Source: CAYVTD01 sp964454445 (lineage in GTDB: Bacteria; Bacteroidota; Ignavibacteria; Kapaibacteriales; UBA2268). From it: a stretch of DNA of 64,000 nucleotides. The notes beneath the pieces are model-generated. The model had not been told where the DNA came from and did not search any database. It worked only from the letters and a program-made list of their open reading frames with translations. The stretch lies in assembly GCA_964454445.1 (NCBI GenBank), contig CAYVTD010000010.1:1-64000 (forward strand). The letters are read 5' to 3'. The position numbers and the translations under genes are program-made. How positions within the stretch are numbered: position 1 is the first letter of the stretch; each line of letters opens with the position of its first letter. Shown one piece after another: positions 38,096-47,053 of the stretch.

Positions 38096-39649
38096 TTAAA
38101 GTGGAATAAGTCCGTGTTTCTTGGCAGGTCTTAGTGTCCTTTTATTACGAAGAGATTCAAGCGTTATTGAAAGAAAATGCCTCGTTTGCTTTGGCTCGAT
38201 AATACTATCAATCATACCCTCAGCCGCAGCGAGATATGGGCTAGCAAATTCTTCTTTATAAGCCTCGATTAGCTCTTTTCGTTTTTTCCTGGGATCTTCT
38301 GCATTTTTAATTTCATTTCTATATAAAACAGAAACGGCACCTTCGGCGCCCATAACGGCTATTTCAGCTGTGGGCCAGGCGGCTACTCTATCAGCATTAA
38401 GCGACTTGGCGCTCATTGCCAAATAAGCACCTCCATAAGCTTTGCGTAAAATAACGGTTATTTTCGGCACAGTTGCCGCCGAGAAAGAGAAAAGCATTTT
38501 TGCACCGTGCCGGATAATGCCCCCAAATTCTTGTTCGACGCCAGGTAGAAAACCCGGTACATCGACAAAAGATATCAATGGGATATTGAAAGCATTGCAA
38601 AAACGAATGAAGCGAGATGCCTTGTCGGAAGCATCAATATCGATACAGCCAAACTTCTGCATAGGTTGGTTGGCTATTATGCCTACCACCCGACCGTTTA
38701 ATCGGGCAAAGCTGACTATCATATTTGGAGCAAAATGTGGCTGTACTTCCATAAAAGAATCTGGATCAAAGACTCTATTGAGAACTTCCCACATATCATA
38801 AGGATCGCGCGGGTCGTCGGGGATAATATAATTAAGCGATTCATCTTCAATAATCGTAATCTCGCCATCACCGATAACGGGCGGTTCTTGAGTATTATTT
38901 GAAGGGAAATAACTAAGAAGTCGCTGACAAATCTCGATGGCGTCGGCGTCGTCTCTCGCAATGAAATGCACATTTCCGCTATGGGTTGCCTGAGACATCG
39001 CTCCGCCAAGCTCTTCTGCTGAAATATCTTCCCCTGTGGATTCTTTGATAACCTGAGGTCCTGCAATAAAAAGCTGACCAATTCCTTCGACCATAATGAT
39101 AAAATCCATCAATGCTGGAGAATAAGCCGCTCCACCTGCACAAGGGCCAGCAATAATTGAAATTTGTGGCACGACGCCTGATAATAAAGTATTAAAGTAA
39201 AAAATCCTGCCATAACCTTGAAGTGCGTGTATGCCCTCTTGTATGCGAGCACCGCCGCTATCGTTGATAGAAATAAACGGGGTTCCGTTCTTTAGAGCCA
39301 TATCCATCACCTGGCAAATCTTCCAGGCGTGTTTCTGTCCCACAGAGCCTCCCATTACAGTAAAATCCTGAGAGGCAACGTGCATCAATCTGCCATTGAT
39401 AGCTCCTATTGCTGTAACTACTCCATCGCCGGGCAAATCTTTGCCCATCATCCCGAACATAGTCGCATTGTGCTTGACAAAGGTGAATAGCTCGTCGTAC
39501 CAGCCATCATCAAATAACAAATGCAAACGTTCGCGGGCAACCATTTTACCAAGTTTGTGCTGCGATTCGATTTTTTTCGGTCCACCACTCGAGAGATAAA
39601 CGGCCTTTCTTGCCTTCATCTCGGCGATTTTTTCTTGTACTGTTTTCAT
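38096..39649 (-). CDS. mmdA: Acyl-CoA carboxyltransferase alpha subunit (methylmalonyl-CoA decarboxylase / propionyl-CoA carboxylase beta type)
   Basis: A 517-residue carboxyltransferase of the PccB/MmdA family that transfers the carboxylate between acyl-CoA and biotin. Typical segments: VARERLHLLFDDG, FTVMGGSVGQKHAWKI, SGGARIQEGIHAL, AGPCAGGAAYSPAL, the CoA site FVDVPGFLPGVEQEFGGIIRHGAK, and AYGGAYLAMSAK. With the biotin, gamma and beta subunits downstream it forms a complete sodium-pumping decarboxylase, likely acting on (S)-methylmalonyl-CoA to give propionyl-CoA in a succinate-propionate route. It is the first gene of the operon. Confidence 0.93.
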   Translation of the reverse strand: MKTVQEKIAEMKARKAVYLSSGGPKKIESQHKLGKMVARERLHLLFDDGWYDELFTFVKHNATMFGMMGKDLPGDGVVTAIGAINGRLMHVASQDFTVMGGSVGQKHAWKICQVMDMALKNGTPFISINDSGGARIQEGIHALQGYGRIFYFNTLLSGVVPQISIIAGPCAGGAAYSPALMDFIIMVEGIGQLFIAGPQVIKESTGEDISAEELGGAMSQATHSGNVHFIARDDADAIEICQRLLSYFPSNNTQEPPVIGDGEITIIEDESLNYIIPDDPRDPYDMWEVLNRVFDPDSFMEVQPHFAPNMIVSFARLNGRVVGIIANQPMQKFGCIDIDASDKASRFIRFCNAFNIPLISFVDVPGFLPGVEQEFGGIIRHGAKMLFSFSAATVPKITVILRKAYGGAYLAMSAKSLNADRVAAWPTAEIAVMGAEGAVSVLYRNEIKNAEDPRKKRKELIEAYKEEFASPYLAAAEGMIDSIIEPKQTRHFLSITLESLRNKRTLRPAKKHGLIPL

Positions 39650-39886
39650 AACTTTCGATTCTTTTTAATTAATTATATTTTCTATTTTGAAAACATTATA
39701 TTTACAAAATTGAGAATTTTTTTTCAATTAAAAAAATCTATGTTGTTTCAAAGAAAAAGAAAAAAGTCTTCGAAAATATGAATTGTTTAAATCGTCATAA
39801 TCACTTAAATCTTAAGTTAAAAAAAGAAATTTAATCTCTTTATCGAAACAATCAAAAATCAAAAGAAGGCATATCTTTTTGCGATA

Positions 39887-40738
39887 TTGGCGGCTCTTTG
39901 CTGGTCAACAGTCGCAACAGCATTCAAGTTATCGCTTTTATATTTCACTCCGGCGGGGCTTTTATTTATTGCGGTTGTGGTTTCGCTCGTTTTTTTAAGC
40001 ATAAGTATGCTGTTTCGCGATGAAAAACACATCGATTTATCGCCAAAAATGCTTTTACGTTCTGCAATTCTTGGTTTTTTAAATCCATTTCTCTATTATA
40101 CCATTCTTTTCAAAGCATATTCACTATTGCCTGCACAAACGGCATTATCGCTCAATTATACTTGGGCAATCGTCGTAGTTTTGCTTTCTATCCCATTGCT
40201 AAAGCAAAGAGTCAGATTTATGGATATTGCTGGATTGCTTCTTAGTTTTACGGGAGTTGTAGTCATTGTTACAAATGGAAACATTTTTTCTTTTAAAATA
40301 ACTAATACTTACGGGGTTATTCTTGCATTAAGCAGCTCGCTGATTTGGGCATTATTCTGGATTTTCAATGTTCGTGATAAAAGGGACGAGCTAAACAAGC
40401 TTTTTTTAAATTTTGTTTTTGGGTTTATATATATTTTTATATATATGCTCGTAAATGGCGAGGTCGAATTGCTAATAAAGTCAATAAAACTACTATCAGT
40501 TGTTGCTGGGGCTTATGTCGGTTTGTTTGAGATGGGTATTAGCTTCGTTTTTTGGCTCAAGGCACTACAATATTCTGAAAGTACTTCGGCAGTAAGCAAC
40601 ATAATCTACATTTCCCCATTTTTTTCATTGTTTATCATATCAATTATTCTCGGCGAGCACATTTTTTTCGCATCGATAGTAGGATTAATAATGATAATAG
40701 CAGGAATTGTGTTAAGAACATTAAAAAAAAATAATTAG
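39887..40738 (+). CDS. EamA/DMT-family transporter, start uncertain
   Basis: A protein of ten predicted helices of the drug/metabolite transporter superfamily, with two EamA halves (ILGFLNPFLYYTILFKAYSLLPA and LKALQYSESTSAVSNIIYISPF). The listed TTG start at 39887 cuts the first helix: the frame is open back to 39821 and reads KNQKKAYLFAILAALCWSTVA, but contains no ATG, GTG or TTG upstream. An ATG at 39778 in another frame would connect if the A7 run near 39819-39825 lost one base. So either a rare start codon or an indel is involved. Substrate unknown. Confidence 0.75.
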   Translation: MAALCWSTVATAFKLSLLYFTPAGLLFIAVVVSLVFLSISMLFRDEKHIDLSPKMLLRSAILGFLNPFLYYTILFKAYSLLPAQTALSLNYTWAIVVVLLSIPLLKQRVRFMDIAGLLLSFTGVVVIVTNGNIFSFKITNTYGVILALSSSLIWALFWIFNVRDKRDELNKLFLNFVFGFIYIFIYMLVNGEVELLIKSIKLLSVVAGAYVGLFEMGISFVFWLKALQYSESTSAVSNIIYISPFFSLFIISIILGEHIFFASIVGLIMIIAGIVLRTLKKNN

Positions 40739-40750
40739 CATTTAAACTCT

Positions 40751-41050
40751 CTCCCTTGCCCTGCAAGGCTGCTATCCCCCCAACCCCCACTTGCTTGCAA
40801 GGGGGNNNNNNNNNNNNNNNNNNNNNNNNNNNNNNNNNNNNNNNNNNNNNNNNNNNNNNNNNNNNNNNNNNNNNNNNNNNNNNNNNNNNNNNNNNNNNNN
40901 NNNNNCTCCCTTGCCCTGCAAGGCTGCTATCCCCCCAACCCCCACTTGCTTGCAAGGGGGCTAAACAAATACTTTTTGATTAGCTAAGTATTAAAGGAAT
41001 TAACAATAATTCTATCTCCCTTGCCCTGCAAGGGAGGGGCGGGGAGGGAT
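40751..41050. repeat. GC-rich hairpin/G-tract elements with a collapsed-overlap gap
   Basis: The 55 bases at 40751-40805 are repeated exactly at 40906-40960, on either side of 100 N, so the gap is probably an unmerged contig overlap. The sequence contains CTCCCTTGCCCTGCAAGG and CCCCCCAACCCCCAC followed by TTGCTTGCAAGGGGG. A further unit at 41016-41048 has stem CTCCCTTGC/GCAAGGGAG and the G-tract run GGGAGGGGCGGGGAGGG. Same family as 11800-12048. Confidence 0.75.
40806..40905. other. Assembly gap (100 N), probably artefactual
   Basis: Exactly 100 N between two identical 55-base ends (40751-40805 and 40906-40960). Merging those ends removes the gap. Confidence 0.95.
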
Positions 41051-41085
41051 CTATTTCTATTACTAATGAGCTAAAATAAATTTTC

Positions 41086-41817
41086 TTAAAATTTCAGATA
41101 TTGAAGCCATTTAGCATACAATTCCCACGTAGCCGTAACATCTCGCAAGCAATATTCGGAAATATCGAGTATTTTACCCTCCTTGAAAAACTCAGGAACT
41201 AAGCTTCCATCTATACCTTCCGATTTAGGTGATTTAATGCCAAAAGCACGCGTGTAAAAATCGAAATTAAAGCGTCGCGTTGCTCCATAAGCAGATGGAT
41301 TATAGTATGTTAGCTCGTCGATTAAGTCGGTGTGCAGTTCATAGTTAAATTTTGTGCCTTTCATCAGATCGCGGCTTGGTCTTATGCCGAGCAGAGCTGA
41401 ACGTAGCATCAAGAAAGGTGCATCGAAGTTTCTTCCATTGAACGAAACAAGGTGCAATGGATGATACTTCTTTAAAACGCCCCAGAAATCTGTGAGCATT
41501 TTCACTTCATTAGAAAGAAAGCAAGAATCGCCCGTTCTTAACTTTTTTTCGACACGAACTCCATCTTCGAGTTTCTCATCAACAGAAAAACAACTTTTCT
41601 GGCGCAGCTTAAATGAGCCATCTTCGTGTCTTTCCATCATTTGCATTCCAATACAAACGATTTTTGCTGTTATGGGCGAAAGCCCTAGTTCGCCTTTTTT
41701 CCTATCAATTTCTTCTTCGGTTTCTGCTCGACGAAGGATATATTCTTTCTGAGATTCAGAAAAAGAATCCCAAGGCAGCGGAACTGTTTCAATATCAAAA
41801 GCAAGAAATAATTCCAT
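41086..41817 (-). CDS. Predicted 3'-5' exonuclease (PolB-like)
   Basis: A 243-residue DnaQ/RNase H-fold exonuclease of the type related to the proofreading domain of family B polymerases. Exo I is AFDIETVPLPWDSF at the N terminus; Exo II is LVSFNGRNFDAPFLMLRSA; the Exo III region is ISEYCLRDVTATWELY, with the last acidic residue. I start at ATG 41817, with GAGAG eight bases before; a longer frame to 41847 adds a basic peptide before the first strand. It is a stand-alone nuclease, substrate unknown, flanked by the GC-rich repeats. Confidence 0.85.
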   Translation of the reverse strand: MELFLAFDIETVPLPWDSFSESQKEYILRRAETEEEIDRKKGELGLSPITAKIVCIGMQMMERHEDGSFKLRQKSCFSVDEKLEDGVRVEKKLRTGDSCFLSNEVKMLTDFWGVLKKYHPLHLVSFNGRNFDAPFLMLRSALLGIRPSRDLMKGTKFNYELHTDLIDELTYYNPSAYGATRRFNFDFYTRAFGIKSPKSEGIDGSLVPEFFKEGKILDISEYCLRDVTATWELYAKWLQYLKF

Positions 41818-41896
41818 TTTTTTACTCTCTATTTTTATTTCAAACAAGTAATTAAACTAAGAAAAATAAAATAAATAATATAGAAAATCTTAAAAT

Positions 41897-41929
41897 TATG
41901 CGTTTTTTTAAGGATTTTTTTTAAATTTG
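41897..41929 (+). promoter_or_regulatory. Candidate Bacteroidota-type promoter for the M28 peptidase
   Basis: TAAATTTG at 41922-41929 matches the -7 consensus TAnnTTTG; TATG at 41897-41900, 21 bases upstream, is a one-mismatch -33 box. The start codon is 24 bases downstream of the -7 box. Confidence 0.4.
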
Positions 41930-41953
41930 TTTATTTTGTAAAAGAAGGGAAAG

Positions 41954-43345
41954 ATGAAAACTTTATATTTCATAATAGCATTATTGTTTCTATCAAGTTC
42001 TTCATCAAAGTCGCAAATTCTTGATACTGCTTTTTTCCAAGGGAATTATGACGCCACAAGCGACAGAATCATTGACAGAATAATGCAAGATTCGCTTGCT
42101 TGGGAACACCTTGCTTATATGTGCGACACTTATGGCACTCGCCTTAGCGGCTCTGTCGGACTCGAGCAATCATTGGACTGGCTCGCCGAACAAATGAAAA
42201 AAGACGGACTCGAGAATGTTCACAAAGAGAAGGTAATGGTACCTGTCTGGCGCCGTAACAAGGAATATTGTCAGATGATAGAACCGCGAAAAAAAGATTT
42301 TAGGATGCTCGGTTTAGGTGGAAGCATTGCCACTCCAAAAGATGGAATTACGGCTCATATCTTGATGGTACAATCATTTGACGAGCTTGACCAGCGAGCC
42401 AGCGAAGCAAAAGGCAAAATTGTTGTTTTCAATAGTAAATGGCAAGATTACGGGAAAACAGTGCAATATCGTTTCAATGGAGCAGATGCTGCATCGAAAT
42501 ACGGAGCTTTAGCCGTTCTCGTTCGCTCTGTATCGCCAGTAGGGCTAAACAATGTACATACAGGTATGATGTATTATAGCGATGAAGTCAAACGAATACC
42601 CATAGCTGCTATTACTCACGAGGATACCGATATGCTCGACAGAATGCAAAAACGAGGGCAAAATCCATTAGTAAAACTATATATGGAGGCAGATACACTG
42701 CCTGATGCTTTATCGTATAATTTGATAGCTGAAATAAAAGGTTCAGAAAAACCTGACGAGATCGTTGCATTTGGTGGACATATTGACAGTTGGGATATTG
42801 GACAAGGCGCCCACGACGACGGTGCTGCTTGCATTGCCGCCTGGCATATTTTAAAAGTTTTTAAAGAATTGAACATTCGCCCAAAAAGAACTCTGAGAGC
42901 CGTAATGTGGGCAAACGAAGAAAATGGAGTAAGAGGCGGCAAACAATATGCAATCGACCATAAAGACGAAAAACATGCTCTCCTGCTCGAATGGGATTGC
43001 GGTGTTTTTCCTCCTCAGGGCTTAGGTTTTATGGGTGATGAAGGCGCCTACAAGCTTATTTGCAATTTTATACCTCTGCTCAAAAAAATTCGTCCAGTTG
43101 AAGCAACAAAAGCAAGATGGGTCGGCGTTGACATTGGACCTATGATGAAACAAAACAATGTGCCAAGCATTGGATTTGACACAGACGACGGCGGCGTTTA
43201 TTTTTGGTATCATCATTCACCAATAGACACTCCCGACAAAATCGACCCAAAAATATATAACGAATGCATTGCCGCTATCGCCTTGTCTGTTTTCATTTAT
43301 GCAGATATGCCTATAGACCTGATGCAGTTTGTGCCAAAAAATTAA
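41954..43345 (+). CDS. Secreted M28-family metallopeptidase
   Basis: A 463-residue zinc aminopeptidase or carboxypeptidase with a signal peptide (MKTLYFIIALLFLSSSSSKS). A PA-type insert lies around residues 110-230 (GKIVVFNSKW ... GAAALKYG-like AASKYGALAVLVRS). The two-metal site is visible in FGGHIDSWDIGQGAHDDGA (His, Asp) and MWANEENGVRGG (Glu-Glu), with later ligands in LLEWDCG and a His near YHHSPIDTPDKI. It probably degrades peptides outside the cytoplasm. Monocistronic, with a possible own promoter. Confidence 0.9.
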   Translation: MKTLYFIIALLFLSSSSSKSQILDTAFFQGNYDATSDRIIDRIMQDSLAWEHLAYMCDTYGTRLSGSVGLEQSLDWLAEQMKKDGLENVHKEKVMVPVWRRNKEYCQMIEPRKKDFRMLGLGGSIATPKDGITAHILMVQSFDELDQRASEAKGKIVVFNSKWQDYGKTVQYRFNGADAASKYGALAVLVRSVSPVGLNNVHTGMMYYSDEVKRIPIAAITHEDTDMLDRMQKRGQNPLVKLYMEADTLPDALSYNLIAEIKGSEKPDEIVAFGGHIDSWDIGQGAHDDGAACIAAWHILKVFKELNIRPKRTLRAVMWANEENGVRGGKQYAIDHKDEKHALLLEWDCGVFPPQGLGFMGDEGAYKLICNFIPLLKKIRPVEATKARWVGVDIGPMMKQNNVPSIGFDTDDGGVYFWYHHSPIDTPDKIDPKIYNECIAAIALSVFIYADMPIDLMQFVPKN

Positions 43346-43389
43346 TAGTTATTAATAGCAAACCTTTTTTATTATAAAAATATAAAAAT

Positions 43390-43914
43390 ATGACAAAAGA
43401 AGCCCTTGGCAAACAAATCTATGAAATATCACATCTTACCGGTAAATTCCTATTGCGTTCCGGTGTGATTAGCAATGAGTATTTCGATAAATACCGTTTT
43501 GAAAGTGTGCCTGAATTAATCTACGAGATTGCAATGCAGATGGTCGAGCTTCTACCCGCCGATTTCGACTATCTCGCGGGACTTGAAACCGGCGGTATTC
43601 CTTTGGCAACTGCCATCTCATTGCAATGCGGCAAACCAGTTGTCTTTGTCAGAAAAAAAGCAAAAGAATATGGCACTGCCAAGCTCGCTGAAGGTCCTGA
43701 AATCGATGGTAAAAAGCTTGTTATCATCGAAGATGTGGTTACGAGTGGAGGGCAGATCTCCCTTAGTGCCAAAGATTTGCGGCAACTTGGTGCAAACGTA
43801 ACAGATGTCCTTTGTGTGATAGATCGTCAAGCAGGCGGGGCAAACAATCTTGCCAAAGACAGTTTGAGGCTTATTCCACTTTTCACAATGGAAGAGCTAA
43901 AGAATTTGAAATAG
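43390..43914 (+). CDS. pyrE: Orotate phosphoribosyltransferase
   Basis: A 174-residue PRPP-dependent enzyme converting orotate to OMP in pyrimidine synthesis. The PRPP loop is KLVIIEDVVTSGGQ; FVRKKAKEYGTAKLAEG carries the catalytic lysine loop. Family length is typical. Its stop is 11 bases from that of the convergent glycosyltransferase. Confidence 0.92.
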   Translation: MTKEALGKQIYEISHLTGKFLLRSGVISNEYFDKYRFESVPELIYEIAMQMVELLPADFDYLAGLETGGIPLATAISLQCGKPVVFVRKKAKEYGTAKLAEGPEIDGKKLVIIEDVVTSGGQISLSAKDLRQLGANVTDVLCVIDRQAGGANNLAKDSLRLIPLFTMEELKNLK

Positions 43915-43925
43915 ATAATTAACAG

Positions 43926-46805
43926 TTAAAATATCCTATCTAATTCCTTTTTAATTGTTTCGTTATCTGGTTCGAGCTTAACAGCCCATTCGAGCATTGT
44001 ACGAGCTTCGTCGATAGCACCGGCATCTTTAAAACAAAGCCCTGCGCCGTAGCATGCCCGTCCATTGACGTTATTGATTTTCAATGCTTCTGTATATAGT
44101 TGCAATGCACCGTCAATATCTCCATCTTTATGGAAGGCAAATGCAGTATCGCAGAGCAGGTCGTCGAGATTTATTCCAATAGTACTTATATATTTATTAT
44201 CTTTCCAATTATCAAATACTTTCGTTATTACTTCGAGCATATCAGTCCACTTTTCTTGCTCGCAGTAGATTTTAGCAAGCAGATAATCTGAATCGGGATT
44301 GCCCGGTATTATTTCCTTAGCCCTTTGAATGCTTTGATTTGCACGCGAAAAATCTTTGTTGCTAAGATAAATAAAAGCAAGTCGATTATGCGAATGAACC
44401 TTATACAGGTCCGGCAAATCATCTTTTTCCAAAGCAAGATGGAGCAATTCAACAGCTTCGTTAAAATTTCCTTTTTCAAATTCCATTTCGCCGCGTGCCA
44501 TAATGATATTCGAATCCTCTTCGTCGCGTAGTTCTTCTTCTGCCTTTATTGCCAACGATTTGCCATAGAGCAGGTCAATCCGCGATAGCAGCATTAATGT
44601 TGCCTTGTTCCAAGTCCATAGGGTTCTGGCTGTATGCATTGCCTTAATGCCCATATTCTTGATTTTCGAGGCGTGAATATATATTTGTTGAAGAATTTCC
44701 ACGAGTTGCGAACCATCTGGTTCGAGCAAAAATGCTTCTTCAGTCATTTCCATTCCGTCAATCGTTTTTCCCACAGATAGCTTGGTCGAAGGTATCTTTA
44801 TTGCAAAATCATCTGTAATAAAATCTTCTGTTGCTCCGCCGTCAGTAACAATTAATGGCAAGCCGCAAGCCATTGCCTCGAGCGCGGGCAGGGAAAAACC
44901 TTCTCCGCGATAAGATGATACAAAAACATCGCAAGCCCTATAAAGCGAAGCCATTTGCTCCTCGCTAAGATTTCTATCAATATATATAATTTCGGGCACA
45001 TTTCGGTCATTTTTTATGTTTTCGATAGTTCGTTTTGCTGTTTGTCCTTTGTAAAAACTGTCGCCTCCCATATCTTTAATCACAAGACATACTTCGTCGT
45101 TTGCTGTAAATGCTTTTAAATAAGATTCGAGCAAAATATCAATTCCCTTGCGGAAAATCGTGCCTCCAACGAACAAAAACTTCAGCTTTTTTCCTGTTTC
45201 TAAATGATAAATCTCGCCATTTGGCTTAAACAAATCTGGGTTTATACCATTTGGAATTACCTGAACTTTGTTAAAGGGAATACCAGAACGGAGCATACTG
45301 TTCCGCGAATAAGTCGAAGGCGTCCAGATTTCGTCCGCCTGTTTGAACAATTCAGCAAAACTTTCCGGTAGACAAGAATACTCCCAAGGTTGCATAATAA
45401 CCCATTTAGCTCCTCGCGGTGGCTCGTTTTTTGGAGGCCATTGGTGCCGAATCCACAAATAAGGCAAATTGGCTACCTCTTCCGGTGGTTCAGTTTTGTA
45501 ACGAACATCGTTTTCTTTCAAACGTAGATACTTTTCGCTTTCTTGAGTATCGATATTTTCCTCTTCATAAGGCACTATCGTTAATTCTACAAGCCCTGTT
45601 TTCAAAATATTGCTGCAATGCTCGCGATTGATTAATGCCAAAGAATGATAAACAAATTGCGATCCTTCCCAAATCACATTCAAATGCTTGCCTTGAGCGG
45701 TTTCGTGCGTTTCTTGAGGTTTTTCTTCTTTTTGCTCTTTGTCCATTGCAACAATTTCTTCGAGCATATCAAAACTAAATGTTTCATTATTAATCTTCTG
45801 GAAAACCTCAGGGCTTATATTATCAATATCGAAATCAAAATCGAAATCATCAACAAGATGAGCTTCAGTTTCAACGAAAGAAGATTCTATTTCAGAAATA
45901 GGAGATCCGTCTTCAACAAGAGTTTCTTCTGTTTCTATAATAGGCTCTTTCGTTTCAACAAAAGATTCATCCATTTCAGCAGGCAAATACTCTTGTTCGA
46001 CCAATTCAGTAACTTCATTTAATTGTTGAATATCTTCTTCAGGCAGGGTATTATCTTCATTTTCTTGCAATTCTTCGAGATCGTTTATATCGAAAAGCCC
46101 AACTTCTTTGGGTTTTTCAGTGGCTTCGAAATCTAAGGCAGGTTGGAAATGAATATTCATTTTTGAAGGTAGCGGCTTTTTTGCAATAACGACCATATTT
46201 AGATTAATAAAACCTTTGTCCTGCGGTGTATCAACTTCGTCAAACAAAACAACTTCCAGCCCGGCACGGAACAAATGTTGCTTAATTGATTCACTATCGT
46301 AAGCAGCGCAATGGTAATCGCCTGGATTTGTTTGTCCGCCAAAAATCATATATGAAGCAACATCGGCGTTCCAAACGCCATTTTGGTATGCTTTGACTTG
46401 AAGGGCAAGCGAAGGACATCGAATAATCATTTCGCCCCCGGGTTTTAGCACTCTTGCCCACTCTTTTAAAAGAAAATCAGTTTCACGATGCGAAAAATGC
46501 TCCAGAATATCGCTGGCGAGGATTTGGTCGGCTACGTTGTCGGGCAAATCGAGCTTTCTAATGTCCATAAAAACAACATCTGGATCTTCAGAAAAGATAT
46601 CGATATTAACAAAATCTGGTCTGACGTCCATTCCGCAGCCTAGATTAAGCCTCAATGGCTTGGGAAGAGGTGAAGGCAGACTGCCACTTGCCTTTTTATT
46701 AGAAAACCCACCGTATAAATTTGTCGAAAACTGCAATCTGTTCATAGCTGTTTCTTGAACAAATTCATTATCTTTTTTCTTTTGTCCGCTGAAAGAATCT
46801 TCCAT
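43926..46805 (-). CDS. Methyltransferase-glycosyltransferase-TPR fusion protein
   Basis: A 959-residue cytoplasmic protein in four parts. Residues about 48-215 are a class I SAM methyltransferase (LRLNLGCGMDVRPDFVNIDI, ILASDILEHFSHRETD, RVLKPGGEMIIR). Residues about 220-385 are a disordered, very acidic linker full of Glu with repeated ETE/VETE phrases. Residues about 388-745 are a GT-B glycosyltransferase of the GT4 type (FLFVGGTIFRKGIDILLESY, YRGEGFSLPALEAMACGLPLIVTDGGATEDF). Residues about 770-955 are TPR repeats (GNFNEAVELLHLALEKD, GDIDGALQLYTEALKI). It probably builds or modifies a surface glycan, or glycosylates protein. Confidence 0.88.
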   Translation of the reverse strand: MEDSFSGQKKKDNEFVQETAMNRLQFSTNLYGGFSNKKASGSLPSPLPKPLRLNLGCGMDVRPDFVNIDIFSEDPDVVFMDIRKLDLPDNVADQILASDILEHFSHRETDFLLKEWARVLKPGGEMIIRCPSLALQVKAYQNGVWNADVASYMIFGGQTNPGDYHCAAYDSESIKQHLFRAGLEVVLFDEVDTPQDKGFINLNMVVIAKKPLPSKMNIHFQPALDFEATEKPKEVGLFDINDLEELQENEDNTLPEEDIQQLNEVTELVEQEYLPAEMDESFVETKEPIIETEETLVEDGSPISEIESSFVETEAHLVDDFDFDFDIDNISPEVFQKINNETFSFDMLEEIVAMDKEQKEEKPQETHETAQGKHLNVIWEGSQFVYHSLALINREHCSNILKTGLVELTIVPYEEENIDTQESEKYLRLKENDVRYKTEPPEEVANLPYLWIRHQWPPKNEPPRGAKWVIMQPWEYSCLPESFAELFKQADEIWTPSTYSRNSMLRSGIPFNKVQVIPNGINPDLFKPNGEIYHLETGKKLKFLFVGGTIFRKGIDILLESYLKAFTANDEVCLVIKDMGGDSFYKGQTAKRTIENIKNDRNVPEIIYIDRNLSEEQMASLYRACDVFVSSYRGEGFSLPALEAMACGLPLIVTDGGATEDFITDDFAIKIPSTKLSVGKTIDGMEMTEEAFLLEPDGSQLVEILQQIYIHASKIKNMGIKAMHTARTLWTWNKATLMLLSRIDLLYGKSLAIKAEEELRDEEDSNIIMARGEMEFEKGNFNEAVELLHLALEKDDLPDLYKVHSHNRLAFIYLSNKDFSRANQSIQRAKEIIPGNPDSDYLLAKIYCEQEKWTDMLEVITKVFDNWKDNKYISTIGINLDDLLCDTAFAFHKDGDIDGALQLYTEALKINNVNGRACYGAGLCFKDAGAIDEARTMLEWAVKLEPDNETIKKELDRIF

Positions 46806-47053
46806 TTTTCACTGTTTTCTAGATTATTGTTAAAATAATATAGTATTTAAACGAATTTAGCAAATTTCAAGCCAATATAATTTTTATTCTTTAATAAAAA
46901 AGATGACAAGAAGGTAATAATAAGAAACTCATTAAAAAACGTGTAGTTTGTCATTATATTGATTGTTATTTTTCATAAGTCTTTTGCAATAAATATCAAT
47001 TAAAAAAGTGATTGTATTAGAAAAAATGCAATGAACCCATATAAAAAGAAAAA

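Noticed and set aside
40644..40983. Open frames crossing the N gap at 40.8 kb
   Set aside because: Same artefact: repeat sequence plus Ns, overlapping the transporter gene on the other strand.
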